Positions 1 to 8,549 of a stretch of 40,400 nucleotides of DNA are shown one piece after another. Within the stretch, counting starts at the first letter, position 1, and each line of letters begins with the position of its first letter. The notes below the pieces were generated by a model, which ran no database searches, was not told the origin of the DNA, and worked only from the letters and a program-made list of their open reading frames with translations. Made by a program: the position numbers and the translations under genes. The DNA comes from Hyphomicrobiales bacterium (GTDB lineage: Bacteria > Pseudomonadota > Alphaproteobacteria > Rhizobiales > Rhizobiaceae), in the NCBI GenBank assembly GCA_024225445.1, contig JAAEMP010000378.1, positions 1 through 40,400 of the forward strand, given 5' to 3'.

Positions 1-141
1 GCGGCCCCAATCAGCCCATCTGCGTCGTTGCAAAACTTGCCCGATACCAGTATCGCCCAGATACATTTTCGGGTTTCGCGCCTAGCATACGGACTGATTT
101 GACTCCATCAAATGGGTCATATTAAGTCGAAAGTGCTCTAG
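1..141 (-). mobile_element. Miniature CTAG-flanked element, copy A (cut by window start)
   Basis: This stretch is a reverse-complement copy of 8255-8395. I count 4 mismatches in 141 aligned bases, about 97 percent identity. Its right end reads AAGTCGAAAGTGCT followed by CTAG at 138-141, the same end as the full copy at 8255. No stop-free reading frame of useful length is present. The other terminus lies outside the window. The full copy shows terminal inverted repeats, so this is best read as a non-autonomous miniature transposable element or a dispersed intergenic repeat. Inside is an imperfect dyad, GATACCAGTATC. Confidence 0.75.
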
Positions 142-190
142 AGTTTCGGGAATTGCCTGAATATTGTGGATCATTTTGATTTTGACCATA

Positions 191-218
191 TTGATTGATT
201 GATTTAATTCGATATATT
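191..218 (+). promoter_or_regulatory. Weak candidate promoter for the ThiE-like gene
   Basis: TTGATT at 191-196 and TATATT at 213-218 are separated by 16 bases, a fair match to a sigma-70-type promoter. The stretch is AT rich and contains a short TTGA tandem run (191-204), which makes chance matches more likely. It sits between the miniature element and the first gene. Confidence 0.3.
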
Positions 219-235
219 TTGAAAGGATCTGAAAG

Positions 236-886
236 CTGAACGAAATACCACAAAACCGCTGTCGTTTGATTTTGTCACTACCACTTTTGGAAGATGCTGT
301 TGAATTACTTGATCAAACTCTGGCTGCTGGTGATGTGGCATGTGTTCTTTTGGCGGCAAACGGATTAGCCGAGCAGTCATTTGTGAACACCTGCAAGACC
401 CTGATTCCCCGGATACAGGAAAAAGACGTGGCAGCGATAATAGTTGGGGATACGAGAATTGCGGGAAGAGCCAATGCGGACGGAATTCTGATTGAAAATG
501 GACAGGATGCGTTAAAAGACGCTATTGCCCGTTTTTCGCCACAGAAAATTGTAGGATGCGGTGGAATACGCAAGCGCCACAAAGCGCTTGAAGCAGGTGA
601 GTGCAATCCTGATTTTGTGTTTTTTGGTGACCTGGACCGGGATATACGTCCAGAACCTCATCGCAAAAATCTGGCCCTTGCCAGCTGGTGGGCGCAGATG
701 GTTGAAATACCGTGTGCTGTAATGGGTGGCAATTCACCCGATAGCGCAGTTGATGTGGCACTGACAGGTGCAGAATTTGTAGTGCTGAACAAGGCTGTGT
801 TCAATTATCCCGGGGGACCGGCTGAAGGGGTTTGTAAGGTCAATGAGCTGCTGGATAAATTTGGTCCGAAGTTTGATGAGGAATAG
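236..886 (+). CDS. ThiE-like (thiamine phosphate synthase family) protein
   Basis: The protein has the TIM-barrel pattern of the thiamine phosphate synthase family: an early DVACVLL strand, a DVAAIIVGDTRIAGRANADGI segment and a KIVGCGGI strand. The classical ThiE motif around DGVHLGQED is degenerate here (DGILIENGQDA), so catalysis of thiazole-phosphate and pyrimidine-diphosphate joining is uncertain. Divergent ThiE-like paralogues are common in Rhizobiales at this locus. Start choice is unusual: there is no ATG. A TTG at 266 would give 206 residues, but AAAGGA at 222-227 is well placed for a CTG at 236, giving the extra N-terminal LNEIPQNRCR and a better family-like first strand (CRLIL). The frame is closed by TGA at 230. 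The 3' end overlaps the next gene by 11 bases, suggesting one transcript. Confidence 0.75.
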   Translation: MNEIPQNRCRLILSLPLLEDAVELLDQTLAAGDVACVLLAANGLAEQSFVNTCKTLIPRIQEKDVAAIIVGDTRIAGRANADGILIENGQDALKDAIARFSPQKIVGCGGIRKRHKALEAGECNPDFVFFGDLDRDIRPEPHRKNLALASWWAQMVEIPCAVMGGNSPDSAVDVALTGAEFVVLNKAVFNYPGGPAEGVCKVNELLDKFGPKFDEE

Positions 887-2000
887 ACTATCAGTTTTTC
901 CGACTGTCGTTGGAGCAGCCACGTTGTCGACGGGTTTGTTGCTGGGATCAGCTTCTGTGTTGGCTGAGGAAGAAAAGCCAATAGTTTCGATAACAAAATC
1001 CGAGCCGAAAATCCCGCAGGAGCTGGTCAATTCGCGTATTGACGATGCGGTGAATGTAAAGAGCGACAAGTCCTCAACAGCTGACAATGCGGCTTTAAGT
1101 CCAGCTTTGGATGGTTCCAGAAGTAGTGAGCCAGACGTGGCATATGGTGCATTTCAGCGCGGTTACTATTTGACCGCATTTGAACTTGCATTGCCACGAG
1201 CGCAGCTTGGTGACCCGGCCGCCCAAACGCTGATAGCTGTGCTGTATGAAAGTGGTCTTGGCATCAAGCGTGACATGACTGAAGCAACCCAATGGTATAA
1301 ATTTGCTGCGGAAAATGGCTCGCGGGAAGCTCAATTTTCCTACGCCCTGAAATTGCTTGAAGGAAAATATGTAAGCAAAGACAAAAATGCTGCTCGTGAG
1401 CTTTTGAAAAAGTCAGCCGATGCCGGACATTCTGCGGCACAATTTAATTACGCTCAGATGGTAGTTGATGAGCGGCCGACAGCACGGGGATTTGAGATTG
1501 CGCTCGGATATTATGAAAAAGCGGCCGCAAATGGAGTTGCGGATGCCTATTTTGCCATCTCACAGATATATGCCCGTGGCTATGGCGTAGTGACACCCAA
1601 TGAAAAAGCAGCTCGCGAAATACTAATAAAGGCAGCGCTAAACCATGTGGAAAATGCACAGATTGAATTGGCTATCTGGTTGGCAAATGGGCGCGGTGGA
1701 GAGAAAGACCTGAATGGCGCTCTGGCCTGGTTTCGCATTGCAGCGATTGGCGGCAATGTTATTGCCCAAAACAGGCTTGCGCGCATGTATGCACTTGGGC
1801 TTGGAACCGATGTAAAACCGGATAAAGCTGCCAAATGGTACGTTCTTGCCCGCAGGCGAGGTCACAAGGATGCGATGTTGGACGACTTTTTCAACAGTCT
1901 AGCGCCCGAAATTCGAAAAGCTGCATTAAAGGCCGCCAATAACTGGCATCCCAGATCAAAGCCAAAATGGCAGATATCCGAGGTGAAATTGCGCCAGTGA
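876..2000 (+). CDS. Secreted Sel1-repeat (TPR-like) protein
   Basis: A 374-residue protein with an N-terminal signal peptide: basic MRNR start, hydrophobic stretch through about residue 30, and a likely signal-peptidase site after SVLA. The mature part is a chain of about six Sel1-type helical repeats of 36-38 residues from roughly residue 85 to 335. Recognisable units include AQTLIAVLYESGLGI, AQFSYALKLLEGKYV, AQIELAIWLANGRGG and AQNRLARMYALGLGT, most followed by an A-x-x-W/Y-Y/F-x-x-A helix. Sel1 proteins usually scaffold envelope or signalling complexes. An in-frame ATG at 843 would add 11 residues and hide the signal peptide, so the ATG at 876 is preferred. It overlaps the ThiE-like gene and precedes efp by 90 bases. 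Confidence 0.85.
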   Translation: MRNRLSVFPTVVGAATLSTGLLLGSASVLAEEEKPIVSITKSEPKIPQELVNSRIDDAVNVKSDKSSTADNAALSPALDGSRSSEPDVAYGAFQRGYYLTAFELALPRAQLGDPAAQTLIAVLYESGLGIKRDMTEATQWYKFAAENGSREAQFSYALKLLEGKYVSKDKNAARELLKKSADAGHSAAQFNYAQMVVDERPTARGFEIALGYYEKAAANGVADAYFAISQIYARGYGVVTPNEKAAREILIKAALNHVENAQIELAIWLANGRGGEKDLNGALAWFRIAAIGGNVIAQNRLARMYALGLGTDVKPDKAAKWYVLARRRGHKDAMLDDFFNSLAPEIRKAALKAANNWHPRSKPKWQISEVKLRQ

Positions 2001-2090
2001 TGGTCTGAAACGGGTGTTACACTTGAATCCGGAATGGATATGTGTTCAGGAAGCATCTAAAGCAATTTGATGTTCAGGAAAATTGGATCA

Positions 2091-2654
2091 ATGAGAATAA
2101 ATGGCAATGAAATTAAGCCTGGTAATATTATCGAGCACAAAAACAGCCTTTGGGTGGCCGTTAAGTCAAATGCGGTAAAGCCTGGAAAAGGTGGTGCATT
2201 CAATCAGGTGGAACTAAAAAATTTACTCGATGGTTCAAAGCTGAATGAACGGTTCAGGGCAACTGAGAACGTTGAGAAAGTTCGTCTGGAGCAAAAAGAA
2301 TTTCAGTTTCTATATGAGGATGGTGATGCACTGGTATTCATGGACCTGGAATCTTATGAACAATTGCAATTGCAAAAGGATTTTATTGGTGAACGTGCTG
2401 CGTTTTTGCAGGATGGCATGAATATCACCGTTGAACTTTATGAAGATAAGCCGATAGGGATCAAACTTCCAGATCATGTGACCCTGGAAATTGTTGAAGC
2501 CGAACCTGTTGTCAAAGGTCAAACAGCAACGTCTTCCTATAAACCAGCTACCATGGAAAATGGAATTCGAGTCATGGTACCGCAATTTATTTCTGCCGGT
2601 GAAAAAATAGTTATTGATACCAATGAACTGACCTATTTGCGCAGGTCTGAATAA
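2091..2654 (+). CDS. efp: Translation elongation factor P
   Basis: A 187-residue protein with the three beta-barrel domains of EF-P. EF-P binds between the P and E sites of the ribosome and relieves stalling at polyproline stretches. The loop that carries the modified lysine is present as PGKGG, with Lys33 equivalent to E. coli Lys34. The modification enzymes EpmA and EpmB are not in this window. The ATG at 2091 gives the family start [12 protein letters not shown]; upstream in-frame starts at 2067 and 2070 add residues not seen in the family. An AGGA (2076-2079) lies upstream of 2091. The gene sits between the Sel1 protein and the inositol monophosphatase, all on the same strand. Confidence 0.95.
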   Translation: MRINGNEIKPGNIIEHKNSLWVAVKSNAVKPGKGGAFNQVELKNLLDGSKLNERFRATENVEKVRLEQKEFQFLYEDGDALVFMDLESYEQLQLQKDFIGERAAFLQDGMNITVELYEDKPIGIKLPDHVTLEIVEAEPVVKGQTATSSYKPATMENGIRVMVPQFISAGEKIVIDTNELTYLRRSE

Positions 2655-2699
2655 GCCAAGCCACAAAAAATACTTTTTAGTTAAGGAAACCGTCTGGAT

Positions 2700-3494
2700 A
2701 TGGCACGCTCCGCACTTCTTAATGTAATGGTTCAAGCCGCGATGAAGGCCGGGCGCGGGTTGGCACGCGATTTTGGCGAGGTGCAAAATTTGCAGGTTTC
2801 GCGCAAGGGGCCAGCTGATTTTGTTTCCAATGCTGATTTACAGGCAGAGAAGACGATTTATGAGGAGCTAAAACTTGCCCGTCCTGACTATGGATATCTG
2901 ATGGAAGAAAGTGGCAGCCAACCTGGTGTGGATCCTCAGCACCGCTGGATTGTTGATCCCCTGGATGGCACAACAAATTTTTTGCATGGCATTCCTTTTT
3001 TCGCGGTCTCAATTGCTCTGGAACGAGACGGCCAGATTGTAGCAGGTGTAATCTATAATCCGGCGCTTGATGAATTATATGCTGCGGAAAGAGGTACGGG
3101 CGCTTTTTTCAATGACAGACGAATGAGAGTGGCCAATCGTTCAGAAATGAGCGAGACGGTAATTGGTACAGGTATACCGTTTATGGGGCATGGGGACCAT
3201 GTTCGCCATATTCGTGAGCAGCATGCGATTATGGGCAAGGTGGCAGGAATTCGGCGACCCGGTGCTGCAGCTCTTGATCTGGCGTTTGTCGCCGCCGGTC
3301 GTTTCGACGGGTTTTGGGAACATGACCTGAAGGCCTGGGATATGGCGGCGGGCATTATTTTGATAAGAGAAGCGGGTGGCTTTGTCAGTGACCTGGATAA
3401 CAGACAGGGAATGTTTGACAATGGCAACATTGTTGCGGGTAATGCAAAAATTCACAAGGAATTGATGAGGATAATCAATCGGGCCAACGCCTGA
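2700..3494 (+). CDS. Inositol monophosphatase family protein (SuhB-like)
   Basis: A 264-residue member of the Mg-dependent, lithium-sensitive inositol monophosphatase fold. The metal site is complete: Glu70 in the LMEESG motif, Asp86 and Asp89 in WIVDPLDGTTN (83-93), and Asp214 in AWDMAAG. These coordinate the Mg ions that activate water for phosphate ester hydrolysis. Length matches bacterial SuhB. Substrate could be inositol-1-phosphate or another small phosphate ester, and some SuhB proteins also assist rRNA transcription complexes; the sequence does not decide. AAGGAA at 2682-2687 is 12 bases ahead of the ATG, a slightly long spacing. It follows efp by 45 bases and probably shares its transcript. 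Confidence 0.92.
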   Translation: MARSALLNVMVQAAMKAGRGLARDFGEVQNLQVSRKGPADFVSNADLQAEKTIYEELKLARPDYGYLMEESGSQPGVDPQHRWIVDPLDGTTNFLHGIPFFAVSIALERDGQIVAGVIYNPALDELYAAERGTGAFFNDRRMRVANRSEMSETVIGTGIPFMGHGDHVRHIREQHAIMGKVAGIRRPGAAALDLAFVAAGRFDGFWEHDLKAWDMAAGIILIREAGGFVSDLDNRQGMFDNGNIVAGNAKIHKELMRIINRANA

Positions 3495-3641
3495 CTTTTT
3501 TGTGTCGAATTTTGGAACAAAGCTGCTGGAATGGCTGAATTCAAACAGTATGTGGCACGCAATTGTATTTGTAATGCGGCTGGGGTAATTTGAACGAATC
3601 TTGGGCAGGCGTAGTGCAACCGGAATGAGAAGGAGGCTGAA

Positions 3642-4640
3642 TTGGCCAGAATATTTGATCCCTACCGGTTAACCAGTCCTCGGGTATTTCTACTGATAAT
3701 GGTAATATTCCTGACCATAACCGGGTTTCTTGCAGCAATATTGTATCGTCAGATTTCCCTAGCGTTTGCTACAAATCCGGGACTCAACGGGCTTATCATC
3801 GGTGTTCTGGCGATTGGCGTGTTGCTGGCCTTGTTGCAGGTTATTCGCCTGATGCCGGAAGTTGCCTGGGTGAATTCTTTTCGCGAAGGTAACCCGGACC
3901 TGGAGGGGCAACGTGAACCGGTGATGCTGGCTCCGATGAAAGCGTTGTTGGGCCAAAGCGGGCAGAACATGTCGCTTACCACGGGTTCGATGCGGTCAAT
4001 TCTGGAGTCAATCGGTACCCGTCTTGATGAGGCCAGAGATATTTCACGCTATCTGATCGGGCTTCTGGTGTTCCTGGGATTACTTGGTACTTTTTGGGGA
4101 CTGCTTGGAACAATAGGGTCAATTGGCGAAACAATTCAGTCACTTGATCCGGGTTCGGGCAGTACCAGTGATATTCTGGACTCATTGAAAAGTGGTTTGA
4201 GTGCACCGCTGGATGGTATGGGGACAGCGTTTTCGTCATCGCTTTTTGGACTGTCGGGTTCGCTGGTACTGGGTTTTTTGGATTTGCAGGCAGGTCGGGC
4301 ACAAAACCGGTTTTATACGGAATTGGAAAACTGGCTCTCCACGGTGACCGACATGAATTCCGAATTCGCTTTGGCCAGCGGGGCAGTTGGTGGTACAGCG
4401 GATGAAATTCGCGATCATCTGGAGCAATTGACACAAAATATTCAACAGGGCGGGAGCAGCCAGCGGGCGACGGCGGCAATGGCCAGTCTTGCAGAAGGAA
4501 TTCAGGGGCTGGTGCAACATATGCGCACCGACCAGCAGAATATGAAGGCCCATCTGGAACATCAGGCCAGGCAACAGGATCAATTGTCGGCGCTGATGGC
4601 AAAACTCGACAAGTTTTTTGAACGTGCGTCGGAGAATTAG
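3642..4640 (+). CDS. MotA/TolQ/ExbB-family proton channel subunit
   Basis: A 332-residue inner-membrane protein. Hydrophobic segments lie at about 14-36, 49-70, 137-158 and 195-213. The last two, with GLLGTFWGLLGTIGSIG and the downstream GMGTAFSSSLFG, carry the signature of the MotA/TolQ/ExbB channel domain. The C-terminus (about 240-332) is polar, glutamine rich and helical. The start is TTG, supported by a strong AGGAGG at 3631-3636, five bases upstream. The family assembles as pentamers around a dimer of a MotB/TolR/ExbD-like partner, and the next gene is such a partner. No flagellar, tol or ton genes are nearby, so this is probably the uncharacterised envelope pair conserved in Rhizobiales rather than a flagellar stator. 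Confidence 0.88.
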   Translation: MARIFDPYRLTSPRVFLLIMVIFLTITGFLAAILYRQISLAFATNPGLNGLIIGVLAIGVLLALLQVIRLMPEVAWVNSFREGNPDLEGQREPVMLAPMKALLGQSGQNMSLTTGSMRSILESIGTRLDEARDISRYLIGLLVFLGLLGTFWGLLGTIGSIGETIQSLDPGSGSTSDILDSLKSGLSAPLDGMGTAFSSSLFGLSGSLVLGFLDLQAGRAQNRFYTELENWLSTVTDMNSEFALASGAVGGTADEIRDHLEQLTQNIQQGGSSQRATAAMASLAEGIQGLVQHMRTDQQNMKAHLEHQARQQDQLSALMAKLDKFFERASEN

Positions 4641-4694
4641 CACGTTTGTGGACTGTTTTGGTGTCGTTGAAATCAGTAGTTACGGGATAAATTA

Positions 4695-5726
4695 ATGGCA
4701 TTGGCTAAAACAAGGCGTGGTGACAATCGGGTCGACTATTGGCCCGGATTTGTTGATGCACTATCAACGCTGTTACTGGCAATCATGTTTTTGCTGTCTG
4801 TATTTGTATTGGCGCAATTTTTGCTCAGTCAGGAAATTACCGGCAAGGATGAAGTCCTGAACAGGCTGAATTCGCAAATTGATGAACTGACCTCACTGCT
4901 GTCACTGGAGCGCACTACAAAACAGGATTTGGAAGATTCGCTCGCCAATGTCAGTGCCAATTTGCAAGATGTTGAAGGTGAAAAAAGCAGGCTACAATCT
5001 TTACTGGATAGTGGTGCGGGTGTATCGGAGGCGGCGGAAGCACGAGCGGGAAAACTCAGTGAAATATTGAGTGAGGAGCGTCAACTTTCCCAACGCGCCC
5101 GCTCCCAGGTAGAACTGCTCAATCAGCAAATATCAGCACTTCGCCGCCAGATTGCAGCACTGGAAGATGCTCTTGATGCATCAGAAAACCGTGATCGGGA
5201 GAGCAAGACCAAAATTGCCGATCTTGGCAAGCGGCTCAATGTTGCTCTGGCCCAGAGGGTCCAGGAACTCAACCGTTATCGCTCGGATTTTTTTGGACGT
5301 TTGCGCGAAATCTTAAGTGACAGATCTGATATACGTATTGTTGGTGACCGGTTTGTGTTCCAGTCGGAAGTATTGTTTTCATCCGGTTCAGGTGACCTCA
5401 ATCCGGAAGGTAAAACCGAGATGCTGAAAGTGGCTCAGGCTTTGCTGACCATCGGACGCGAAATACCGGATGATATCAACTGGGTATTGCGTGTTGATGG
5501 ACATACAGACGATATTCCGCTGTCTGGAACCGGGAGATTGAAAGACAACTGGGAATTATCATCAGCGCGTGCAACATCTGTGGTGCGTTATTTCATTTCC
5601 GAAGGAGTGCCGGCGAACCGACTGGTGGCGGCAGGTTTTGGGGAATTCCAGCCGCTGGAAAACGCTGACACTGATGAGGCCCGCTCAAAAAACAGACGAA
5701 TTGAATTGAAACTGACCGAGCGGTAG
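4695..5726 (+). CDS. MotB-like peptidoglycan-binding OmpA-domain protein
   Basis: A 343-residue partner of the preceding channel protein. A single transmembrane helix lies at about 18-44, with Asp21 in GFVDALSTLLLAIMF, placed like the proton-carrying aspartate of MotB, TolR and ExbD. Residues about 50-195 form a long, charged coiled coil of Glu/Arg/Gln heptads. The C-terminal 120 residues are an OmpA/MotB peptidoglycan-binding domain, with VDGHTDDIPLSG, LSSARATSVVRYF and SKNRRIELKL. The design suggests a proton-driven inner-membrane motor attached to peptidoglycan. The coiled coil is longer than in typical MotB, which would span more periplasm. It starts 54 bases after the channel gene. Confidence 0.88.
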   Translation: MALAKTRRGDNRVDYWPGFVDALSTLLLAIMFLLSVFVLAQFLLSQEITGKDEVLNRLNSQIDELTSLLSLERTTKQDLEDSLANVSANLQDVEGEKSRLQSLLDSGAGVSEAAEARAGKLSEILSEERQLSQRARSQVELLNQQISALRRQIAALEDALDASENRDRESKTKIADLGKRLNVALAQRVQELNRYRSDFFGRLREILSDRSDIRIVGDRFVFQSEVLFSSGSGDLNPEGKTEMLKVAQALLTIGREIPDDINWVLRVDGHTDDIPLSGTGRLKDNWELSSARATSVVRYFISEGVPANRLVAAGFGEFQPLENADTDEARSKNRRIELKLTER

Positions 5727-5994
5727 GGAGTGTCAATTGAGGGTGGGGCAGCAATCGTGTCTCGCGAAAAGTTCCGGGGGGCTAAGTGTAAAGAAGACAT
5801 GGTCTGGCCGAGTGGACCGGTATGGGGCATCAAACGGTTCATATTTCATCAAATGTGTTCTATTTGCTGCTGAAGAAGTGGCTGGTTCTGGCGGAGGCGG
5901 CTATCATGGCTACAAGGCGCTTGAGGGAAAGCTTTTTGGAGGATGTATATTTTCGGGTGTGAAGGCCGGTCAAAATGCCTGAAGGGGACTGGCG
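5727..5994. other. Convergent intergenic stretch, no gene seen
   Basis: This stretch separates two convergent genes. A short open frame at 5737-5982 has glycine-rich low-complexity translation, no recognisable domain and no good ribosome binding site. I also see no strong hairpin-plus-T-run terminator for either neighbour. Confidence 0.5.
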
Positions 5995-7791
5995 TCAAGC
6001 CGTTTCATCGACCTTGCCGGCATCAAATTGCAGTTTTGCCAGTCGCGCATATATTCCGCCTTTTTTAACCAGAGATTTATGGGTGCCAATTTCCGCTATG
6101 GTACCTGCATCCATCACGACAATACGGTCTGCTTTCAGGATGGTAGCCAGGCGGTGGGCGATTACGATGGTGGTTCGCCCGACCATCAGTTTATCAAGTG
6201 CGTCCTGCACCAGTTTTTCACTTTCCGCATCAAGCGCACTGGTTGCTTCGTCGAGTAGCAGGATGGGAGCATCCTTGAGTATCGCCCGGGCAACGGCGAT
6301 GCGCTGGCGTTGGCCTCCTGACAGGTTTATGCCGCGTTCACCCAATTGGGTATGAAAACCATCATCCAGATCACCAATAAAGCGATGGGCATTGGCAAAT
6401 TTTGCCGCAGCTTCGGCTTCTTCAAGTGTGGCATTTGGACGACCAAACAAGATATTGTCGGCAACTGATGCTGCAAATATTGTCGTATCCTGGGGAACAA
6501 TCGCCATAATCTTGCGAAGTTTTTCCGGGTCGCATTGATTAATAGAAACTCCATCTATGCTTATCTTGCCGCTGATGGGATCATAAAAACGCAAAAGAAG
6601 CGAAAACAAGGTGCTCTTGCCGGCACCCGAAGAACCGACCACAGCGACGGTTTCGCCAGGATTGATGGTTAAACTCATATCGGTGATGGTTGGCAGGTCA
6701 GGTCTTGAAGGGTAGGCAAAACTTACATTGTCAAGAATGACTTCACCTTTAACGGGCTCGGGAATTTCAACAGGATTTGCCGGAGCAGAAATTGATGGTC
6801 GTTTGGCCAGTAATTCTGTCAGACGTTCAGCTGCTCCGGCGGCCAGGGATAATTCACCCCACACTTCAGACAATGCCCCCAATGCGCCCGCGGCAAATAC
6901 AGAATACAGTAGAAATTGACCGAGTGTTCCTGGTGTCATGGCACCCGTCAAAACATCCTGGGCGCCAAACCACAGGACAGCAACAACGCTGCCAAATATC
7001 GTGAATATTGCAAATGCTGTCAAAAAAGCCCGGGTGCGAATGGAATAATTTGCCGCACCAAATGCTTTTTCGACGGCTACGGCAAAACGGTTTGAAACCA
7101 GCGGACCGTTGGCGAAAGCCTGTAGTGTGCGAATCGAGCTGATTGATTCTGATGCGTAGGCAGTCGCTTCAGCCAGCGTATCCTGGGCATATCGGGAGCG
7201 CCGGCGAACGGCGCGACCAAAAGCAACGATTGGAATAACCACCAATGGAATTGCGCCAATGACGATGGCAGCAAGTTTTGGTGCGGTAATAACCATCAGT
7301 ATCATCGCCCCAATACCCAGCAGTGTATTGCGCAATGCCATGGAGGCAGTCGCGCCAACTGCGGATTTGATCTGTGTGGTATCGGCGGTCAAGCGGGAAA
7401 TCAATTCGCCGGTTTTGGCAGTGTCAAAAAAATCTGCTCCAAGCGTTGTCAGATGGCTAAACACATCACTCCTGATATCAGATACCACCCGTTCACCCAG
7501 CCAGATTACGAAGTAATAACGCCCGGCACTGGCTGCTGCCAGAACTGCGGCAATTGCCACCAGCATTGAAAAATATTGATCAATAAACAGGGAATCATTT
7601 TGTGAAAATCCGTGATCGACCATTCTTCGCACTGCCACCGGTAATGAGAGTGTGGTTGCTGCGGCCAGCAGGAGAAAGCATAAAGCGGCCGCTACCCTTG
7701 CCTTGTGACGTAACAGATAAGGAAATATTTGAACCAGAGGGCGCAGGGAGCGCCGTATTTTTTCTTGTGACTGGGTATCTGATACTGACAA
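5995..7791 (-). CDS. ABC exporter half-transporter (fused permease and ATPase)
   Basis: A 598-residue type IV (MsbA/BmrA-like) ABC exporter. The membrane domain covers about 20-325 with six predicted helices. The nucleotide-binding domain covers about 348-585: Walker A GSSGAGKST at 386-394, Q-loop Gln434, signature LSGGQ at 490-494, Walker B ILLLDE at 510-515 and switch His546. All catalytic residues are intact, so it should work as a homodimer. Substrate cannot be inferred; lipid, peptide or drug export are all possible. The start is TTG at 7791, supported by AAGGA at 7799-7803 on the coding strand. It is convergent with the MotB-like gene and divergent from rpmE, an arrangement common in Rhizobiales. 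Confidence 0.93.
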   Translation of the reverse strand: MSVSDTQSQEKIRRSLRPLVQIFPYLLRHKARVAAALCFLLLAAATTLSLPVAVRRMVDHGFSQNDSLFIDQYFSMLVAIAAVLAAASAGRYYFVIWLGERVVSDIRSDVFSHLTTLGADFFDTAKTGELISRLTADTTQIKSAVGATASMALRNTLLGIGAMILMVITAPKLAAIVIGAIPLVVIPIVAFGRAVRRRSRYAQDTLAEATAYASESISSIRTLQAFANGPLVSNRFAVAVEKAFGAANYSIRTRAFLTAFAIFTIFGSVVAVLWFGAQDVLTGAMTPGTLGQFLLYSVFAAGALGALSEVWGELSLAAGAAERLTELLAKRPSISAPANPVEIPEPVKGEVILDNVSFAYPSRPDLPTITDMSLTINPGETVAVVGSSGAGKSTLFSLLLRFYDPISGKISIDGVSINQCDPEKLRKIMAIVPQDTTIFAASVADNILFGRPNATLEEAEAAAKFANAHRFIGDLDDGFHTQLGERGINLSGGQRQRIAVARAILKDAPILLLDEATSALDAESEKLVQDALDKLMVGRTTIVIAHRLATILKADRIVVMDAGTIAEIGTHKSLVKKGGIYARLAKLQFDAGKVDETA

Positions 7792-7845
7792 TAAGTTATC
7801 CTTGGACAGGCGAATTGTAAAAACAAAAATTCATGTTGATATGAC

Positions 7846-7909
7846 TTGTCTAATTTGCCCCATTCATGTATAGGCTGACTTCAAATTTTCCAGATCGAAT
7901 TTTTATAAT
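7846..7909 (+). promoter_or_regulatory. Candidate promoter region for rpmE
   Basis: Two possible sigma-70-type promoters face rpmE. The first is TTGTCT (7846-7851) with TATAGG (7869-7874), spacing 17. The second has a perfect -10 TATAAT at 7904-7909 but a poor -35 (TTCAAA at 7880-7885, spacing 18). Either would give a leader of roughly 120-155 bases before the rpmE ATG. Confidence 0.45.
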
Positions 7910-8036
7910 ACGATCAGGGCAGGGTATCCAGTAAAAGATCCCTGAATTATTACAACTTGGGTATAACAAGATTTGCACCGGTTAATTCCGATACTGGTTT
8001 AGATTGGTTAAACCGAATTCGCAACAGGACAAAACG

Positions 8037-8258
8037 ATGAAACAAGATATTCATCCTGATTATCACACGATTAAAGTGGTTATGAACGACGGCACCGAAT
8101 TTATGACTCGTTCAACCTGGGGGTCCGAAGGTGACACAATGAACCTGGACATTGATCCGACCACCCATCCTGCCTGGACTGGTGGTAATCAGCATCTGGT
8201 TGACCGGGGTGGACGTGTTTCACGCTTCAAGAAAAAATACGAAGGCCTGGGCATCTAG
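8037..8258 (+). CDS. rpmE: 50S ribosomal protein L31
   Basis: A 73-residue ribosomal protein L31 of the alphaproteobacterial cysteine-free type. It bridges the large and small subunits. The family pattern is clear: [16 protein letters not shown] at the start, [19 protein letters not shown] and [12 protein letters not shown]. The zinc-binding Cys residues found in some L31 proteins are absent, as expected for this lineage. ATG at 8037 follows AGGA (8026-8029) at seven bases; an in-frame upstream start at 8004 is less likely. The TAG stop (8256-8258) lies inside the CTAG that borders the miniature element, so the element begins right at the gene end. Confidence 0.96.
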   Translation: MKQDIHPDYHTIKVVMNDGTEFMTRSTWGSEGDTMNLDIDPTTHPAWTGGNQHLVDRGGRVSRFKKKYEGLGI

Positions 8259-8506
8259 AGCACTTTCGACTTAATATGAACCATTTGATGGAGTCAACTC
8301 AGTCCGTATGCTAGGCGCGAAACCCGAAAATGTATCTGGGCGATACTGGTATCGGGCAAGTTTTGCAACGACGCAGATGGGCTGATTAGAGCCGCCTCAA
8401 GAATATGGCAAAGGCTTGATTTTCACGCCCGCTGGACTGCGTTATGCTTTGCCAGCAAACGCGAAAGACAAGTCAAATGATTCATATTAAGTCGAAAGTG
8501 CGCTAG
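8255..8506 (+). mobile_element. Miniature CTAG-flanked element, copy B (complete)
   Basis: A 252-bp element bounded by terminal inverted repeats at 8255-8280 and 8481-8506 that match at 25 of 26 positions. The ends read CTAGAGCACTTTCGACTT and, on the other strand, CTAGCGCACTTTCGACTT. CTAG on both sides may be a four-base target duplication; CTAG fits the YTAR preference of the IS5 group, which is an inference. No transposase frame is present. Positions 8255-8395 match copy A at 1-141 in inverted orientation. The sequence right after the element, CTAGAGCACTT (8503-8513), repeats the left end. The insertion separates rpmE from its terminator. Confidence 0.8.
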
Positions 8507-8549
8507 AGCACTTGCTGAGACAATCGCCACCTGACAAATTTTTACCATT

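Noticed and set aside
3642-5726. Zorya-type phage defence from MotA-like and MotB-like genes
   Set aside because: No ZorC, ZorD or ZorE-like genes follow; the next genes are an ABC exporter and rpmE, and the pair sits in a conserved housekeeping order.
5737-5982. 81-residue open frame on the plus strand
   Set aside because: Low-complexity glycine-rich translation, no ribosome binding site and no domain; it lies in a convergent gap.
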